A stretch of DNA of 64,000 bases from Actinomadura sp. WMMA1423 (GTDB taxonomy: Bacteria; Actinomycetota; Actinomycetes; Streptosporangiales; Streptosporangiaceae): positions 3,472,001 through 3,536,000 of the forward strand of contig NZ_CP041244.1 of NCBI RefSeq assembly GCF_006547145.1, written 5' to 3'. Each line of letters opens with the position of its first letter. The stretch's first letter is position 1. Shown one piece after another: positions 34,509-42,816 of this stretch. Made by a program: the position numbers and the translations under genes. Below the pieces are notes generated by a model. That model was given only the letters and a program-made list of their open reading frames with translations, was not told where the DNA came from and made no database searches.

Positions 34509-34997
34509 ATGCGCGATGAGGTCGACAGACTGGTCGAGGCGTGGAACACCGAGCGTCCGGACCTGGACGTCCGGCCGCTGCAGGTCCTCAGCCGCGTCTC
34601 CCGCCTGGCCCGCCACCTGGACCGCGCCAGGCGCGCCGTCTTCGCCGACCACGGCCTGGAGTCGTGGGAGTTCGACGTGCTCACCGCGCTGCGCCGGGCG
34701 GGCGCCCCCTACCAGCTGAGCCCGGGGCGGCTGCTGCACGCGACCCTGGTCACGTCCGGCACCATGACGAACCGCATCGACCGGCTGGCGGCAGCCGGCC
34801 TGGTGGAGCGGCACCCCGACCCCCAGGACAAGCGCGGCGTCCAGGTCCGCCTCACCGAGGCGGGCCTGACCCGCGTCGACGCCGCCTTCACCGACCTGCT
34901 CGGCCGCGAGCAGGCCATCCTGGAAAGCCTCTCCCCCGACCAGCGAGACACTCTCGCGGACCTGCTGAGAACGCTGCTGATCCCGTTTGATCAGTAG
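34509..34997 (+). CDS. MarR-family transcriptional regulator
   Basis: A 162-residue winged-helix regulator. The HTH and wing are 'QLSPGRLLHATLVTSGTMTNRIDRLAAAGLVERHPDPQDKRGVQVRLTE' in style (~75-125; the DxRxxxV/L wing is clear as 'DKRGVQVRL'). N- and C-terminal helices form the dimer interface. It lies behind its own operator box and 44 bp after the patatin-like gene, and very likely controls itself, the patatin-like gene and tam. The effector is unknown. The stop is directly followed by the left arm of the inverted repeat around the amidase. Confidence 0.92.
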   Translation: MRDEVDRLVEAWNTERPDLDVRPLQVLSRVSRLARHLDRARRAVFADHGLESWEFDVLTALRRAGAPYQLSPGRLLHATLVTSGTMTNRIDRLAAAGLVERHPDPQDKRGVQVRLTEAGLTRVDAAFTDLLGREQAILESLSPDQRDTLADLLRTLLIPFDQ

Positions 34998-35010
34998 TTT
35001 TCTGGGGGGC

Positions 35011-35255
35011 GTGTCTTCCCAGGGGGGCGACCCCCTGGAACCCCCGTTGCGAGCCGGGCGATCCTCACGCCACCGTGCGGGTGTGTCGTGCCCGTGCGGG
35101 TTCGTGCGTGGCGCTGCGGTCGCCCGGCTCGGCGGGTCGGGCGACCTCCAGGCGCCCAGAGCGCCTTCCGGCCGCCCAACCCGCGAGCCCCCTCAGGTCC
35201 ACTCCAAGAGCGTTGTGTGTGCAGGTCCAAGAGCGTTGGTGGGGGGCCTGCACCT
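35011..35255 (+). repeat. Inverted repeat, left arm (~245 bp)
   Basis: Starting 14 bp after the marR stop, this arm matches the reverse complement of 36661-36925 over most of its length. Shared blocks include GTGTCTTCCCAGGGGGGCGA, CGTTGCGAGCCGGGCGATCC, GGCTCGGCGGGTCGGGCGAC and the repeated TCCAAGAGCG. The outer end carries a strong hairpin (CCAGGGGG/CCCCCTGG, ~35019-35038) that can terminate marR transcription. Confidence 0.85.
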
Positions 35256-35263
35256 ACAACACA

Positions 35264-35293
35264 CTGGCCCCGCCGCATCCGCAGCGGGGCCAG
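35264..35293. terminator. Hairpin between marR and the amidase gene
   Basis: CTGGCCCCGC pairs with GCGGGGCCAG (10-bp perfect stem, 10-nt loop). It lies between convergent genes and could serve either strand. Confidence 0.6.
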
Positions 35294-35316
35294 AACCCAA
35301 GATCGTCAACAGTCTC

Positions 35317-35491
35317 CTAGCGCCTGTCTCGAAGTTGCTCGGCCACCCGCGCGAACGCGTGACCTGGCCGGTGGAGCGAAGCCGGAGGCGAGCGGAACCG
35401 GGCAGATCGCGAAGCGATGCCGCGTTCGCCCAGGCACGGTCACGCAGCGAGCCGCCAGGCGAGCGAAGTGGGCCGGGACTGTTGAAACACA
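35317..35491 (+). repeat. Dispersed ~170 bp structured repeat, copy 2
   Basis: Second copy of the family at 2943-3114 and 48245-48410, here inside the inverted-repeat pair. It starts CCTAGCGCCTGTCTCGAAG and ends GTGGGCCGGGAC followed by TGTTGAAACAC, a few bases from the stop codon of the convergent amidase gene. It has the same internal palindromes as the other copies. Confidence 0.85.
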
Positions 35492-35493
35492 GC

Positions 35494-36612
35494 CTAGTTG
35501 GCCAGGGTGTCTTCCAGCCTGGCGGCCAGGGCGCAGAGGTGTTCTTCGGCGCCGGCGCGGCCGATCAGCTGGACGGACGTGGGCAGGTGCGATCCGGGCA
35601 TCGGGACGGGGAGGGCGAACGCGGGGAGCCCGGCCACGTTGATCTGGCCGACGAGTGCCGTGAGGACGAGGTCGGACTCGTCCGCCTCGTCGGGTTCGGG
35701 TGGGAGGCAGGTCAGGACTGGCAGGGCGATCGCGGTGTGCCGGGCGAGGATGGCGTCCAGCTCGGCCCTGATCACCTTCCGCACGCCGAGCGCCCAGTCG
35801 AGCATTCCGGCCTCGGACACGTCGATCATGTGCTGGAGGCGGCGGGCGATGCGTCCGCTCAGCTTGTCCGGTTCGGCAAGGAGATGCCCGTTCTGACGCG
35901 GGGCCTCGTCGCTGATGATGACGCCGTTGGCGGTGGCGGCGTCCGCGTAGTGCTCGGCCGTGACGTCGGTGACCGGGCAGAGGCGGCGCAGGGCGTCGTC
36001 GACCGCGGCGTCGATCGCGGGGTCCACGCCGTCCACGCGGAGGCGAGCGATGGTCCATGAGGGGTCGTAGGGGGCGGGTGTGAAGCCTGGTTCGAGCAGG
36101 CGCATCCCGAGGACGACGGCGGCGACGTCGCGTCCCAGCGGCCCGACGACGTCCAGCGTCGGCGACAGCGGGTACACGCCGTCCAGGGGGATGCGGCCGT
36201 TGGTGGTCTTCAGGCCCGCGATCCCGCAGCACGCGGCGGGGATGCGGATGGACCCGGAGGTGTCGGTCCCGAACGCCACGTCGGCCTCGCCCGTGGCGAC
36301 GGCGACGGCGGAGCCGCTGGACGAGCCGCCCGGGACCCGCGAGGGGTCGAGCGGGTTCACCGGCGTGCCCGTCCACGGGTTGACGCCGTCCGCGGCGGCG
36401 CACAGCTCGTTGAGGTTCGTCTTGCCGACGACGCGGGCGCCCTGGGCGCGGGCGGACGCGACGACGGGCGCGTCCGCCGCGGCGGGCTCGGCCCGCTCGG
36501 CGACGGCCCGGCAGCCCGCTGTGGTGGGCAGCCCGGCGACGTCGATCGCGTCCTTGACGGCGAGCCGCGGCCCGTCGCCCGCCTCGTCCGTCCTGATGAT
36601 CCAGGTCGTCAT
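35494..36612 (-). CDS. Amidase signature family hydrolase
   Basis: A 372-residue amidase with the full Ser-cisSer-Lys triad: K20 in 'LAVKDAID', S97 in 'PGGSSSGSAVAV' and nucleophile S121 in 'DTSGSIRIPAACCGIAG'. It is shorter than most family members (usually 450-500 residues), mainly by a reduced C-terminal region, but no motif is lost. ATG at 36612 follows a GAG-type ribosome site; further upstream the frame enters the right inverted-repeat arm and is not coding. It hydrolyses an amide of unknown identity in the cytoplasm. It sits alone between two inverted ~250-bp repeats and next to a copy of the dispersed repeat, so it may have moved in as a cassette. Confidence 0.9.
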   Translation of the reverse strand: MTTWIIRTDEAGDGPRLAVKDAIDVAGLPTTAGCRAVAERAEPAAADAPVVASARAQGARVVGKTNLNELCAAADGVNPWTGTPVNPLDPSRVPGGSSSGSAVAVATGEADVAFGTDTSGSIRIPAACCGIAGLKTTNGRIPLDGVYPLSPTLDVVGPLGRDVAAVVLGMRLLEPGFTPAPYDPSWTIARLRVDGVDPAIDAAVDDALRRLCPVTDVTAEHYADAATANGVIISDEAPRQNGHLLAEPDKLSGRIARRLQHMIDVSEAGMLDWALGVRKVIRAELDAILARHTAIALPVLTCLPPEPDEADESDLVLTALVGQINVAGLPAFALPVPMPGSHLPTSVQLIGRAGAEEHLCALAARLEDTLAN

Positions 36613-36660
36613 CCCGAGATGATGCCCGGCACACCCGCAAACCGCCAAACACTCTCCGAC

Positions 36661-36925
36661 GTGCCACACGCCAACGCTCTTGGACGTGCCAGGCCACAAC
36701 ACTCTTGGATGTGCCAGCCGTGGCGCTCTTGGAGCGGGCCTGAGCGAGGGCGCGGGTCGGGCGGCCGGAAGGCGCTCTAAGCGCCTGGAGGTCGCCCGAC
36801 CCGCCGAGCCGGGCGACCGCAGCGACACGACAGCAACCCGCACGGGCACAAGAACCGAAACCGTGGCGTGAGGATCGCCCGGCTCGCAACGGGGGTTCCA
36901 GGGGGTCGCCCCCCTGGGAAGACAC
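36661..36925 (-). repeat. Inverted repeat, right arm (~265 bp) with tandem units
   Basis: Reverse-complement partner of 35011-35255. It starts three bases after the ABC-F stop codon on the minus strand, with the same terminator-like hairpin. Its inner end (36661-36733) holds three ~24-bp tandem units of the form GTGCCA...CTCTTGGA; the left arm has two related units. Confidence 0.85.
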
Positions 36926-36927
36926 TG

Positions 36928-38691
36928 CTAGCTCAAATCCTCGGCCAGCATCAGCCACTCCTCTTCCACGCCTGCGGCCTCGGCCTGGATCTCCTTGAGC
37001 TGGGAGTCCAGCTCCTGGAGCCTGGCGTAATCGGTGGCATGGGCTGCGAGCTGCTCGTGGAGGGCGGCCTGCTGGGCGGCGAGCTTCTCCAGGCGGCGTT
37101 CCAGGCGGTCGAGTTCCTTGCGGGCCTTCCAGTCCTGGCCGCCCGCCTTGGGCTTGGGGGGCGCCGGGGCGGGCTCGGCCTGGACGCAGCCGGGCTTGGG
37201 CGCGGTCCCGGCGGCGCGGCGTTCGAGGTACTCGTCGACGCCGCCGGGCAGCAGCGACACGCGGCCGTCGCCGAGCAGCGCGACGACATGGTCGGTGATG
37301 CGCTCCAGGAAGTACCGGTCGTGGCTGACGACGACCAGGGTGCCGGGCCAGCCGTCGAGAAGGTCCTCGACCTCGGTGAGCGTCTCGATGTCGAGGTCGT
37401 TCGTGGGCTCGTCCAGGAGGAGGACGTTGGGTTCGCCCATGAGGAGGCGGAGCAGTTGCAGGCGGCGGCGTTCACCGCCGGAGAGGTCGCCTACGGGCGT
37501 CCACTGGCGGTCGCCCGCGAAGCCGAGGCGTTCGAGGAGCTGGCTCGCCGTCCACTCGCGCTTGCCGACGGTGATGCGGCGGCGGATCTCCTCCACCGAC
37601 TCCAGGACGCGCCGGGAGGGGTCGAGGTCCTCCAGGTTCTGCGACAGGTGCGCGAGCTGGACGGTCTTGCCCTGCACCACGGTTCCGGAGACCGCCTTGA
37701 CGGAGCCGTCGAGGAGGCGCAGCAGGGTGCTCTTGCCGCTGCCGTTCACGCCGACCAGCCCGACGCGGTCGCCCGGGCCGAGCCGCCACGTCATGCGCCG
37801 GAACAGTTCGCGGTCGCCGAGCCGGACGTCGACGTCCTCGATGTCGTAGACGGTCTTGCCGAGCCGCGCGGTCGCGAACCGGGTCAGCTCCACCGAGTCG
37901 CGCGCGGGCGGTTCGTCGGCGATGAGGGCCTGCGCGGCGTCGACCCGGAACTTGGGCTTGGACGTGCGGGCCTGCGGGCCGCGGCGCAGCCACGCCAGCT
38001 CCTTGCGGAGCAGGTTCTGCCGCTTGGCCTCGGTGGCGGCGGCGATGCGGGAGCGTTCGGCCTTGGCGAGGACGTAGGCGGAGTAGCCGCCCTCGTAGCG
38101 TTCGACGCGGCCGTCGACGACCTCCCACGTGCGGTCGGTGACCTCGTCCAGGAACCAGCGGTCGTGGGTGACGACGAGCAGCGCGACCTTGCGGCCCTTG
38201 AGGTGGCGGGCCAGCCAGTCGATCGCCTCGATGTCGAGGTGGTTGGTGGGCTCGTCCAGCAGGAGCAGGTCGGACTCGGGGACGAGGAGCCGGGCCAGCG
38301 CGACGCGGCGGCGCTCCCCGCCGGACATGCCGGCCAGGGGCGCGTCCAGGTCCAGGTCGGCGAGCAGGCCCCCGAGGATCTCGCGGACGCGGACGTCGCC
38401 CGCCCACTCGTGCTCGGCGCGGTCGCCCAGCACCACGGACCGGACCGTCGCGGCATCCGGGAACTCGTCCCGCTGCGTCAGGTAGCCGAGCCGGAGCCCG
38501 CGCGCGTGGGTGACGCGGCCGTCGTCGGGTTCGGTCTCCCGCGCGAGGACGGACACGAGGGTGCTCTTGCCGCCGCCATTGCGGCCGACGACACCGACGC
38601 GGTCGCCCTCGTCCAGGCCGAGGGACACGGCGTCGAGCAGGGGCTTGGGCCCGTAGGCCTTGGCGGCGTTCTCAAGATTGATCAGATTCAC
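36928..38691 (-). CDS. ABC-F ATPase (Uup-like)
   Basis: A 587-residue soluble protein with two ABC domains and no transmembrane part. Domain 1 has Walker A 'GRNGGGKST', signature 'MSGGERRRVALARLL' and Walker B 'LLLLDEPTNHLDIE'. Domain 2 has 'GVNGSGKSTLLRLL', 'LSGGERRRLQLLRLL' and 'VLLLDEPTNDLDIE'. The linker between them (~210-270, Arg/Lys-rich) is the P-site tRNA interaction motif. A C-terminal coiled coil (~510-587, 'RKELDRLERRLEKLAAQQ') resembles Uup. These proteins act on the ribosome or DNA structures. It is probably a housekeeping Uup-type protein, though resistance-type ABC-F proteins have the same layout. The stop touches the right inverted-repeat arm. Confidence 0.92.
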   Translation of the reverse strand: MNLINLENAAKAYGPKPLLDAVSLGLDEGDRVGVVGRNGGGKSTLVSVLARETEPDDGRVTHARGLRLGYLTQRDEFPDAATVRSVVLGDRAEHEWAGDVRVREILGGLLADLDLDAPLAGMSGGERRRVALARLLVPESDLLLLDEPTNHLDIEAIDWLARHLKGRKVALLVVTHDRWFLDEVTDRTWEVVDGRVERYEGGYSAYVLAKAERSRIAAATEAKRQNLLRKELAWLRRGPQARTSKPKFRVDAAQALIADEPPARDSVELTRFATARLGKTVYDIEDVDVRLGDRELFRRMTWRLGPGDRVGLVGVNGSGKSTLLRLLDGSVKAVSGTVVQGKTVQLAHLSQNLEDLDPSRRVLESVEEIRRRITVGKREWTASQLLERLGFAGDRQWTPVGDLSGGERRRLQLLRLLMGEPNVLLLDEPTNDLDIETLTEVEDLLDGWPGTLVVVSHDRYFLERITDHVVALLGDGRVSLLPGGVDEYLERRAAGTAPKPGCVQAEPAPAPPKPKAGGQDWKARKELDRLERRLEKLAAQQAALHEQLAAHATDYARLQELDSQLKEIQAEAAGVEEEWLMLAEDLS

Positions 38692-38751
38692 GGCGCCTTC
38701 AAGCGTATTGCCCCCCGCGCACCGCTCGCACGGCCGCTCCGTGATGGTGGA

Positions 38752-39264
38752 TCAGGGAGCGGGCGGCGGGCCGGAGGATCCGGGCGGGTCGGACCGGTCG
38801 GGCCCCTCGTCCTGGCCCTGCTGGGCGTCCTGGCCTGATTGCCCGTACTGGCCCGGCTGGCCGTACTGGCCCGGCTGGCCGTACTGACCTGGCTGGCCGT
38901 ACTGCTCCGGTTGTCCGTACTGGCCCTGTTGCCCGTACTGCTCCGGCTGGCCGTACTGACCTGGCTGGCCGTAGTGGCCAGGGTGGCCGTAGCCCTGCTG
39001 CCCGTACTGCTCCGGCTGCCCGTACTGCTCCGGCTGCCCGTACTGACCCTGTTGCCCGTACTGGCCCTGCTCGCCGTACTGACCTGGCTGGCCGTACTGG
39101 CCCGGTTGCTGCTGGGGCGGGTACTGGGCGCCGGGCGGGACGTACGCCGGGCCCGTCTTGGATGCTTTCGATCTCGTGACGAGGACCACCACCAGCACCA
39201 GGGGCACGCCGATGATGAGGAACAGGATGAGGAGCGCCGCCAGAAGGCCCAGAACCGACACCAT
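38752..39264 (-). CDS. Small membrane protein with GQYGQP repeat domain
   Basis: A 170-residue protein with one N-terminal transmembrane segment (~5-30, '[23 protein letters not shown]') and a short basic turn. Most of the rest is about 18 copies of a six-residue unit of the type G-Q-Y-G-Q-[PQ] (~50-145). The tail is acidic and Pro-rich. Such Tyr/Gly/Gln repeats are low-complexity and can drive phase separation or self-assembly; actinomycetes often have short PLDc_N/SHOCT-like proteins with this tail. No enzyme motif is visible. It lies 60 bp upstream of the ABC-F gene on the same strand. Confidence 0.75.
   Translation of the reverse strand: MVSVLGLLAALLILFLIIGVPLVLVVVLVTRSKASKTGPAYVPPGAQYPPQQQPGQYGQPGQYGEQGQYGQQGQYGQPEQYGQPEQYGQQGYGHPGHYGQPGQYGQPEQYGQQGQYGQPEQYGQPGQYGQPGQYGQPGQYGQSGQDAQQGQDEGPDRSDPPGSSGPPPAP
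38825..39115 (-). repeat. 18-bp coding repeats (GQYGQP array)
   Basis: Repeated units of the form CTGGCCGTACTGNCC on the plus strand encode GQYGQP and variants (GQYGEQ, EQYGQP, HYGQP). Near-identical neighbouring units suggest recent slippage or unequal exchange, so the copy number may vary among strains. Confidence 0.85.
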
Positions 39265-39345
39265 GGTCCGCCGTTCACTCGGATTCGCCTGTCCTGTGGG
39301 CGAATCGACCGATCGAGGCGGCCGCGTCCCGACCGCGCGGCGAGC

Positions 39346-39576
39346 CTACTGCCCGCCCGCCTCTCCCGGCACCGCCGAGCCCGGCGCCCCCTGTCCCGGG
39401 ACTGCGGAGCCCGGACCGGCGGAGCCCCGCGCGGAGGAGCCCGGCCGCGAGGCGTCCCCCACCACCCTGTCAGGCGCGTTGCGGCGCAGATGCCGGTCGC
39501 GGCGCACCGCCAGCAGGATGAGCGTCGCCATCATGGCGATCGCCACCAGGCCCAGCATCCCGGACAGATACGTCAT
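39346..39576 (-). CDS. Small single-span membrane protein
   Basis: A 76-residue protein, ATG preceded by GAGGTGGA at a good distance. One transmembrane segment (~3-23, 'LSGMLGLVAIAMMATLILLAV') is followed by RRDRHLRR and a Ser/Gly/Pro/Ala-rich tail with 'GSAVPG' repeats. I do not recognise a family. It lies between ispE and the GQYGQP protein on the same strand. The clear ribosome site and membrane topology are the reasons to accept it. Confidence 0.6.
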   Translation of the reverse strand: MTYLSGMLGLVAIAMMATLILLAVRRDRHLRRNAPDRVVGDASRPGSSARGSAGPGSAVPGQGAPGSAVPGEAGGQ

Positions 39577-39705
39577 CGTTCCACCTCGCCGGTCGGGTCA
39601 GTGTCGGAGGAACCGGTGTCACAGATAGGAGGACGCGCTCCGCTACCCCGAGGTTCGCTTGTGTGACGATGGCAGCTACCGGGACAGGCCGGTCCCACCG
39701 TCCCG

Positions 39706-40635
39706 TCAGACGATTGTGGCCCCGGGGACGGGTCCGTGGGCTCGGACGATCTGCTTCGCGACGCCGGCGGCCTCCAGCTCGTCCGCCAGGGCGGCGGCGT
39801 CCTCGCGGGTCTCGGCGAGGAAGGCGCAGGTGGGGCCGGAGCCGGAGACGAGCGCCCCGATCGCGCCCAGCTCGCGGCCGGTGTCGAGCGTGCCGCGCAG
39901 CGACGGGCGCAGCGACAGCGCGGCGGGCTCCAGGTCGTTGGAGAGCGCGGCGCCGAGGGCCTTGGCGTCACCGGTGGCGAGCGCGGTCATCAGCGCCTCG
40001 GACACGGTCGGCCAGGCGGGCGCCTCCCCCGCCGCCAGGCGGAGCCGGTCGCACTCGCCGTAGACGGCGGGCGTGGACAGGCCGCCGTCGGCGGTGGCGA
40101 ACACCCAGTGGAACGTCCCGCGGGTGAGGGCGGGCGTGAGCCGCTCCCCGCGCCCGACGCCGACGGCCGTGCCGCCGAGGACGGCGAACGGGACGTCGCT
40201 GCCGAGGTCCGCGCCGAGCTCCATCAGGTCGTCGCGGGTGAGGACGGGCTGCTCCCGGTCGTCCCAGAGCCGGGCGCAGGCGAGCAGCGCGGCGGCGGCG
40301 TCGGCGCTGCCGCCCGCCATGCCACCCGCGACCGGGATCGCCTTGCGGATCGAGAGCCGGACGCCCGTCTCGACGCCGAGGCGCGAGGCGACGAGCCTGG
40401 CCGCCCTGGCGGCGAGGTTGTCCTCGCCGGTGGGGACGCCGTCGACCGCGACGCGCGCGTCCGGGGCGGCCCGGACCTCCACCGCCAGCCGCGCGGCGGG
40501 CTCGGCCGTCACCTCGTCGAACAGGGACACGGCGTGGAACACGTTGACGAGGTCGTGGTAGCCGTCGTCGCGGACAGGCCCGACGCCGAGCTGGAGGTTC
40601 ACCTTGGCGGGGACCCGCACCGTCACTGCGCTCAC
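39706..40635 (-). CDS. ispE: 4-diphosphocytidyl-2-C-methyl-D-erythritol kinase
   Basis: A 309-residue GHMP kinase of the MEP isoprenoid pathway, phosphorylating CDP-ME. It starts at GTG. Family motifs: 'VPAKVNLQLGVGPVRDDGYHDL' with the substrate Lys/Asn, the ATP loop 'PVAGGMAGGSADAAAALLA', 'GSDVPFAVLGG' and the C-terminal 'GALVSGSGPTCAFL'. It is the last member of the metG-tatD-rpf-rsmA-ispE series, from which it is split by a GH26-like gene. The pathway supplies the polyprenyl carriers used by the glycosyltransferases in this window. Confidence 0.96.
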   Translation of the reverse strand: MSAVTVRVPAKVNLQLGVGPVRDDGYHDLVNVFHAVSLFDEVTAEPAARLAVEVRAAPDARVAVDGVPTGEDNLAARAARLVASRLGVETGVRLSIRKAIPVAGGMAGGSADAAAALLACARLWDDREQPVLTRDDLMELGADLGSDVPFAVLGGTAVGVGRGERLTPALTRGTFHWVFATADGGLSTPAVYGECDRLRLAAGEAPAWPTVSEALMTALATGDAKALGAALSNDLEPAALSLRPSLRGTLDTGRELGAIGALVSGSGPTCAFLAETREDAAALADELEAAGVAKQIVRAHGPVPGATIV

Positions 40636-40656
40636 TCGCGAAACCCTACGGGACCC

Positions 40657-41856
40657 TCAGCCGCCGCTGATGACGGGGAGGTTGCGGGGGTTGAAGTAGG
40701 GGGTGGTGGCCAGTTCGCGGAGCGCCGAGGTCGCGTGCTGGTCGCCGGTCACCGAGTAGGCGCGGCGCCTGTCGCGGGCGTTCTTGGCCTGCTCGTCGGA
40801 GTTGAAGTAGACGACGGCCTTGACCTGCGGGTCCTGCAGGGTCTTGGCGGCCTCGCGGAGCCATTCGGCGCGGCGCGGGCCGTAGGACTTCGGCACCCCG
40901 AACTCGGCGATCATGATGGGCTTGTGGCGGCCCCGGGCCCACTCGGTGAACAGCTTCAGCGCCTCCGACAGGTCGCGGTAGTCGTAGTCGCCGCCGGGCT
41001 GGGCGTCGGCGCAGATCCAGTCGACCTGGTCGTCGCCGGGGTAGTACGAGCCCGCGTCGGCGCCGCTGAACCCGCGGGCGCTCGGGCACCACACCCAGGC
41101 GACGTTGTCGACCCCCTGCCGCTTGAAGATCGCACGCAGGTGCTTCCAGGCGGCGGTGAAGTCGGCCGCCGAGTGCACGTTCTTCTGGGCCGACGACTTG
41201 TCCATGTCCCGCGACCAGCGCAGGAACACGGGCTTGCCGAGCGCCTTGAGGGCGCGGGCGCGCTTGGCGATCAGGGCGTCGTGCTCGCCCTGGACGATCT
41301 CCCGGGTGTCGCCGCCGTCCCAGGTCAGCAGAAGGTAGCGGTTCCCGTCCGCGACGGACTCCTCCAGGCCGCCCGGGAAGTCGCTCTTCCAGCCGCGGTA
41401 GCTCTGCACGATGTCGAGCCGGCGGCCGAGCCGCTGCTCGAAGCCGACGACGGGCGCCATGCCCGGCTTGCCGGCGTCCTTCCCGGACGGCGTCTGCGAC
41501 GCGGTGCCGGAGGGAGTGCCGGACGGAGATTCGGAGGGAGTGCCCGAAGGCGAGCCCGGCTCATCCGTGGGCGAGCCGGACGGCGACGCCGAGGCGGAGC
41601 CGGACGGACGGACGGCGCCCTCCTGCGGCACCCAGGCCCCGAAGTAGGCGCCCTGCGCCGGCGGGACCGGCGCCACGCCCGCCCGCGCCGTCGTCGTGAT
41701 CTTGGGTGCCGCGCCCGCGCCGCCCCCGCAGCCCGCCGCCACCGTGGCGACCATGCCCGCGGCGGCGAGCAGCCCCGTCCCCACGACGGGCCATCCGGCT
41801 CGCGTCGCCCGCGAACGCGCCTTCACATCGACCTCCGGCTCATGCTGATGCGTCAT
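40657..41856 (-). CDS. GH26-like lipoprotein, altered acid/base position
   Basis: A 399-residue exported protein. An N-terminal signal with lipobox 'VAAGC' (~41-45) precedes a low-complexity Pro/Ser/Gly/Thr linker ('SPSGTPSGT' repeats, ~85-130). A TIM-barrel domain (~135-395) related to GH26 has 'FGVPKSYG' after 'PIMIAE' (nucleophile position E318). Where GH26 enzymes have R-x-x-H-E it reads '[10 protein letters not shown]', with D217 in place of the catalytic Glu. It may be a weak enzyme or a glycan-binding relative. It overlaps rsmA by 4 nt, so it is co-translated with it, yet it is not part of the usual rsmA-ispE series in other actinobacteria. Confidence 0.78.
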   Translation of the reverse strand: MTHQHEPEVDVKARSRATRAGWPVVGTGLLAAAGMVATVAAGCGGGAGAAPKITTTARAGVAPVPPAQGAYFGAWVPQEGAVRPSGSASASPSGSPTDEPGSPSGTPSESPSGTPSGTASQTPSGKDAGKPGMAPVVGFEQRLGRRLDIVQSYRGWKSDFPGGLEESVADGNRYLLLTWDGGDTREIVQGEHDALIAKRARALKALGKPVFLRWSRDMDKSSAQKNVHSAADFTAAWKHLRAIFKRQGVDNVAWVWCPSARGFSGADAGSYYPGDDQVDWICADAQPGGDYDYRDLSEALKLFTEWARGRHKPIMIAEFGVPKSYGPRRAEWLREAAKTLQDPQVKAVVYFNSDEQAKNARDRRRAYSVTGDQHATSALRELATTPYFNPRNLPVISGG

Positions 41857-42758
41857 CCCCCGCGGGGAGCCCTCGCCTCAGGGGTTCGAGGGTGATCACC
41901 CCGGCGAGAAGGACCATACTCGGCAATCCGGGCGAAGGCGGCCACGTCCAGCGCTTCGCCCCGGGATCGCGGGTCCACGCCCGCGGCGCGCAGCGCCTCC
42001 TCGGCCGCGGGCGCCGACCCGGCCCAGCCCGCGAGCGCCGCGCGCAGCGTCTTGCGGCGCTGCGCGAACGCGGCGTCGACCACGGCGAACACCTCCTCCC
42101 GGGACGCCCCGGTCTCCGGCGGCTCGCGGCGGGCGAACGCCACGAGCCCGGAGTCGACGTTCGGCGCGGGCCAGAAGACGGCGCGGCCCACGGCCCCGGC
42201 GCGGCGGGCGTGGCCGTACCAGGCGAGCTTCACCGACGGCACCCCGTAGATCTTGGAACCCGGCGCGGCGACCATCCGGTCGGCGACCTCGGCCTGCACC
42301 ATCACCAGCGCGGACCGCAGCGACGGCAGCGTGGCCAGCAGGTGCAGGACGACGGGGACGGCGACGTTGTACGGCAGGTTCGCGACGAGGGCCGTCGGCG
42401 CCGGCCCCGGCACCTCCGCGATCCTCATCGCGTCGGCGCGCACGACCTCCAGCCTCGCGGCGGCGCCGGGCTCGCGGGCGGCGGCCGTGGCCGGCAGCTC
42501 GGCGGCGAGCGCCGGGTCGATCTCCACCGCGACGACGCGGCGCACCTGGGGCAGCAGCGCCAGCGTGAGCGACCCCAGCCCGGGGCCCACCTCGATGACG
42601 ACGTCGTCAGGGCTCAGCCCGGCGGCCCGGACGATCCGCCGGACGGTGTTGGCGTCGATGACGAAGTTCTGCCCGAGCGTCTTCGTCGGCCTGATGCCGA
42701 GCCGCTCGGCCAGCGCCCGCACGTCGGCCGGCCCGAGCAGGCCCGTGGTGTCCCCCAT
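41853..42758 (-). CDS. rsmA: 16S rRNA dimethyladenosine transferase (KsgA)
   Basis: A 301-residue methyltransferase that dimethylates A1518 and A1519 of 16S rRNA. Motifs: '[19 protein letters not shown]', SAM motif I '[16 protein letters not shown]', 'VVAVEIDP' and the active-site '[13 protein letters not shown]' (N-L-P-Y). The tail after ~265 is Pro/Arg-rich and longer than usual. The stop overlaps the following GH26-like gene by 4 nt. The rpf gene lies 58 bp upstream. Confidence 0.96.
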   Translation of the reverse strand: MGDTTGLLGPADVRALAERLGIRPTKTLGQNFVIDANTVRRIVRAAGLSPDDVVIEVGPGLGSLTLALLPQVRRVVAVEIDPALAAELPATAAAREPGAAARLEVVRADAMRIAEVPGPAPTALVANLPYNVAVPVVLHLLATLPSLRSALVMVQAEVADRMVAAPGSKIYGVPSVKLAWYGHARRAGAVGRAVFWPAPNVDSGLVAFARREPPETGASREEVFAVVDAAFAQRRKTLRAALAGWAGSAPAAEEALRAAGVDPRSRGEALDVAAFARIAEYGPSRRGDHPRTPEARAPRGG

Positions 42759-42816
42759 GCGTCAAGTCTCTCCTGTCATCGCGAGGGCCCGTCCCCCAGG
42801 GCCCCGTGGACGCCGC

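Noticed and set aside
36613..36849. N-terminal extension of the amidase
   Set aside because: The extension is encoded by the inverted-repeat arm and has repeat-derived composition; the ATG at 36612 gives a normal amidase start.
35011..36925. Insertion sequence around the amidase
   Set aside because: No transposase or target-site duplication was seen; the arms are reported only as an inverted repeat.
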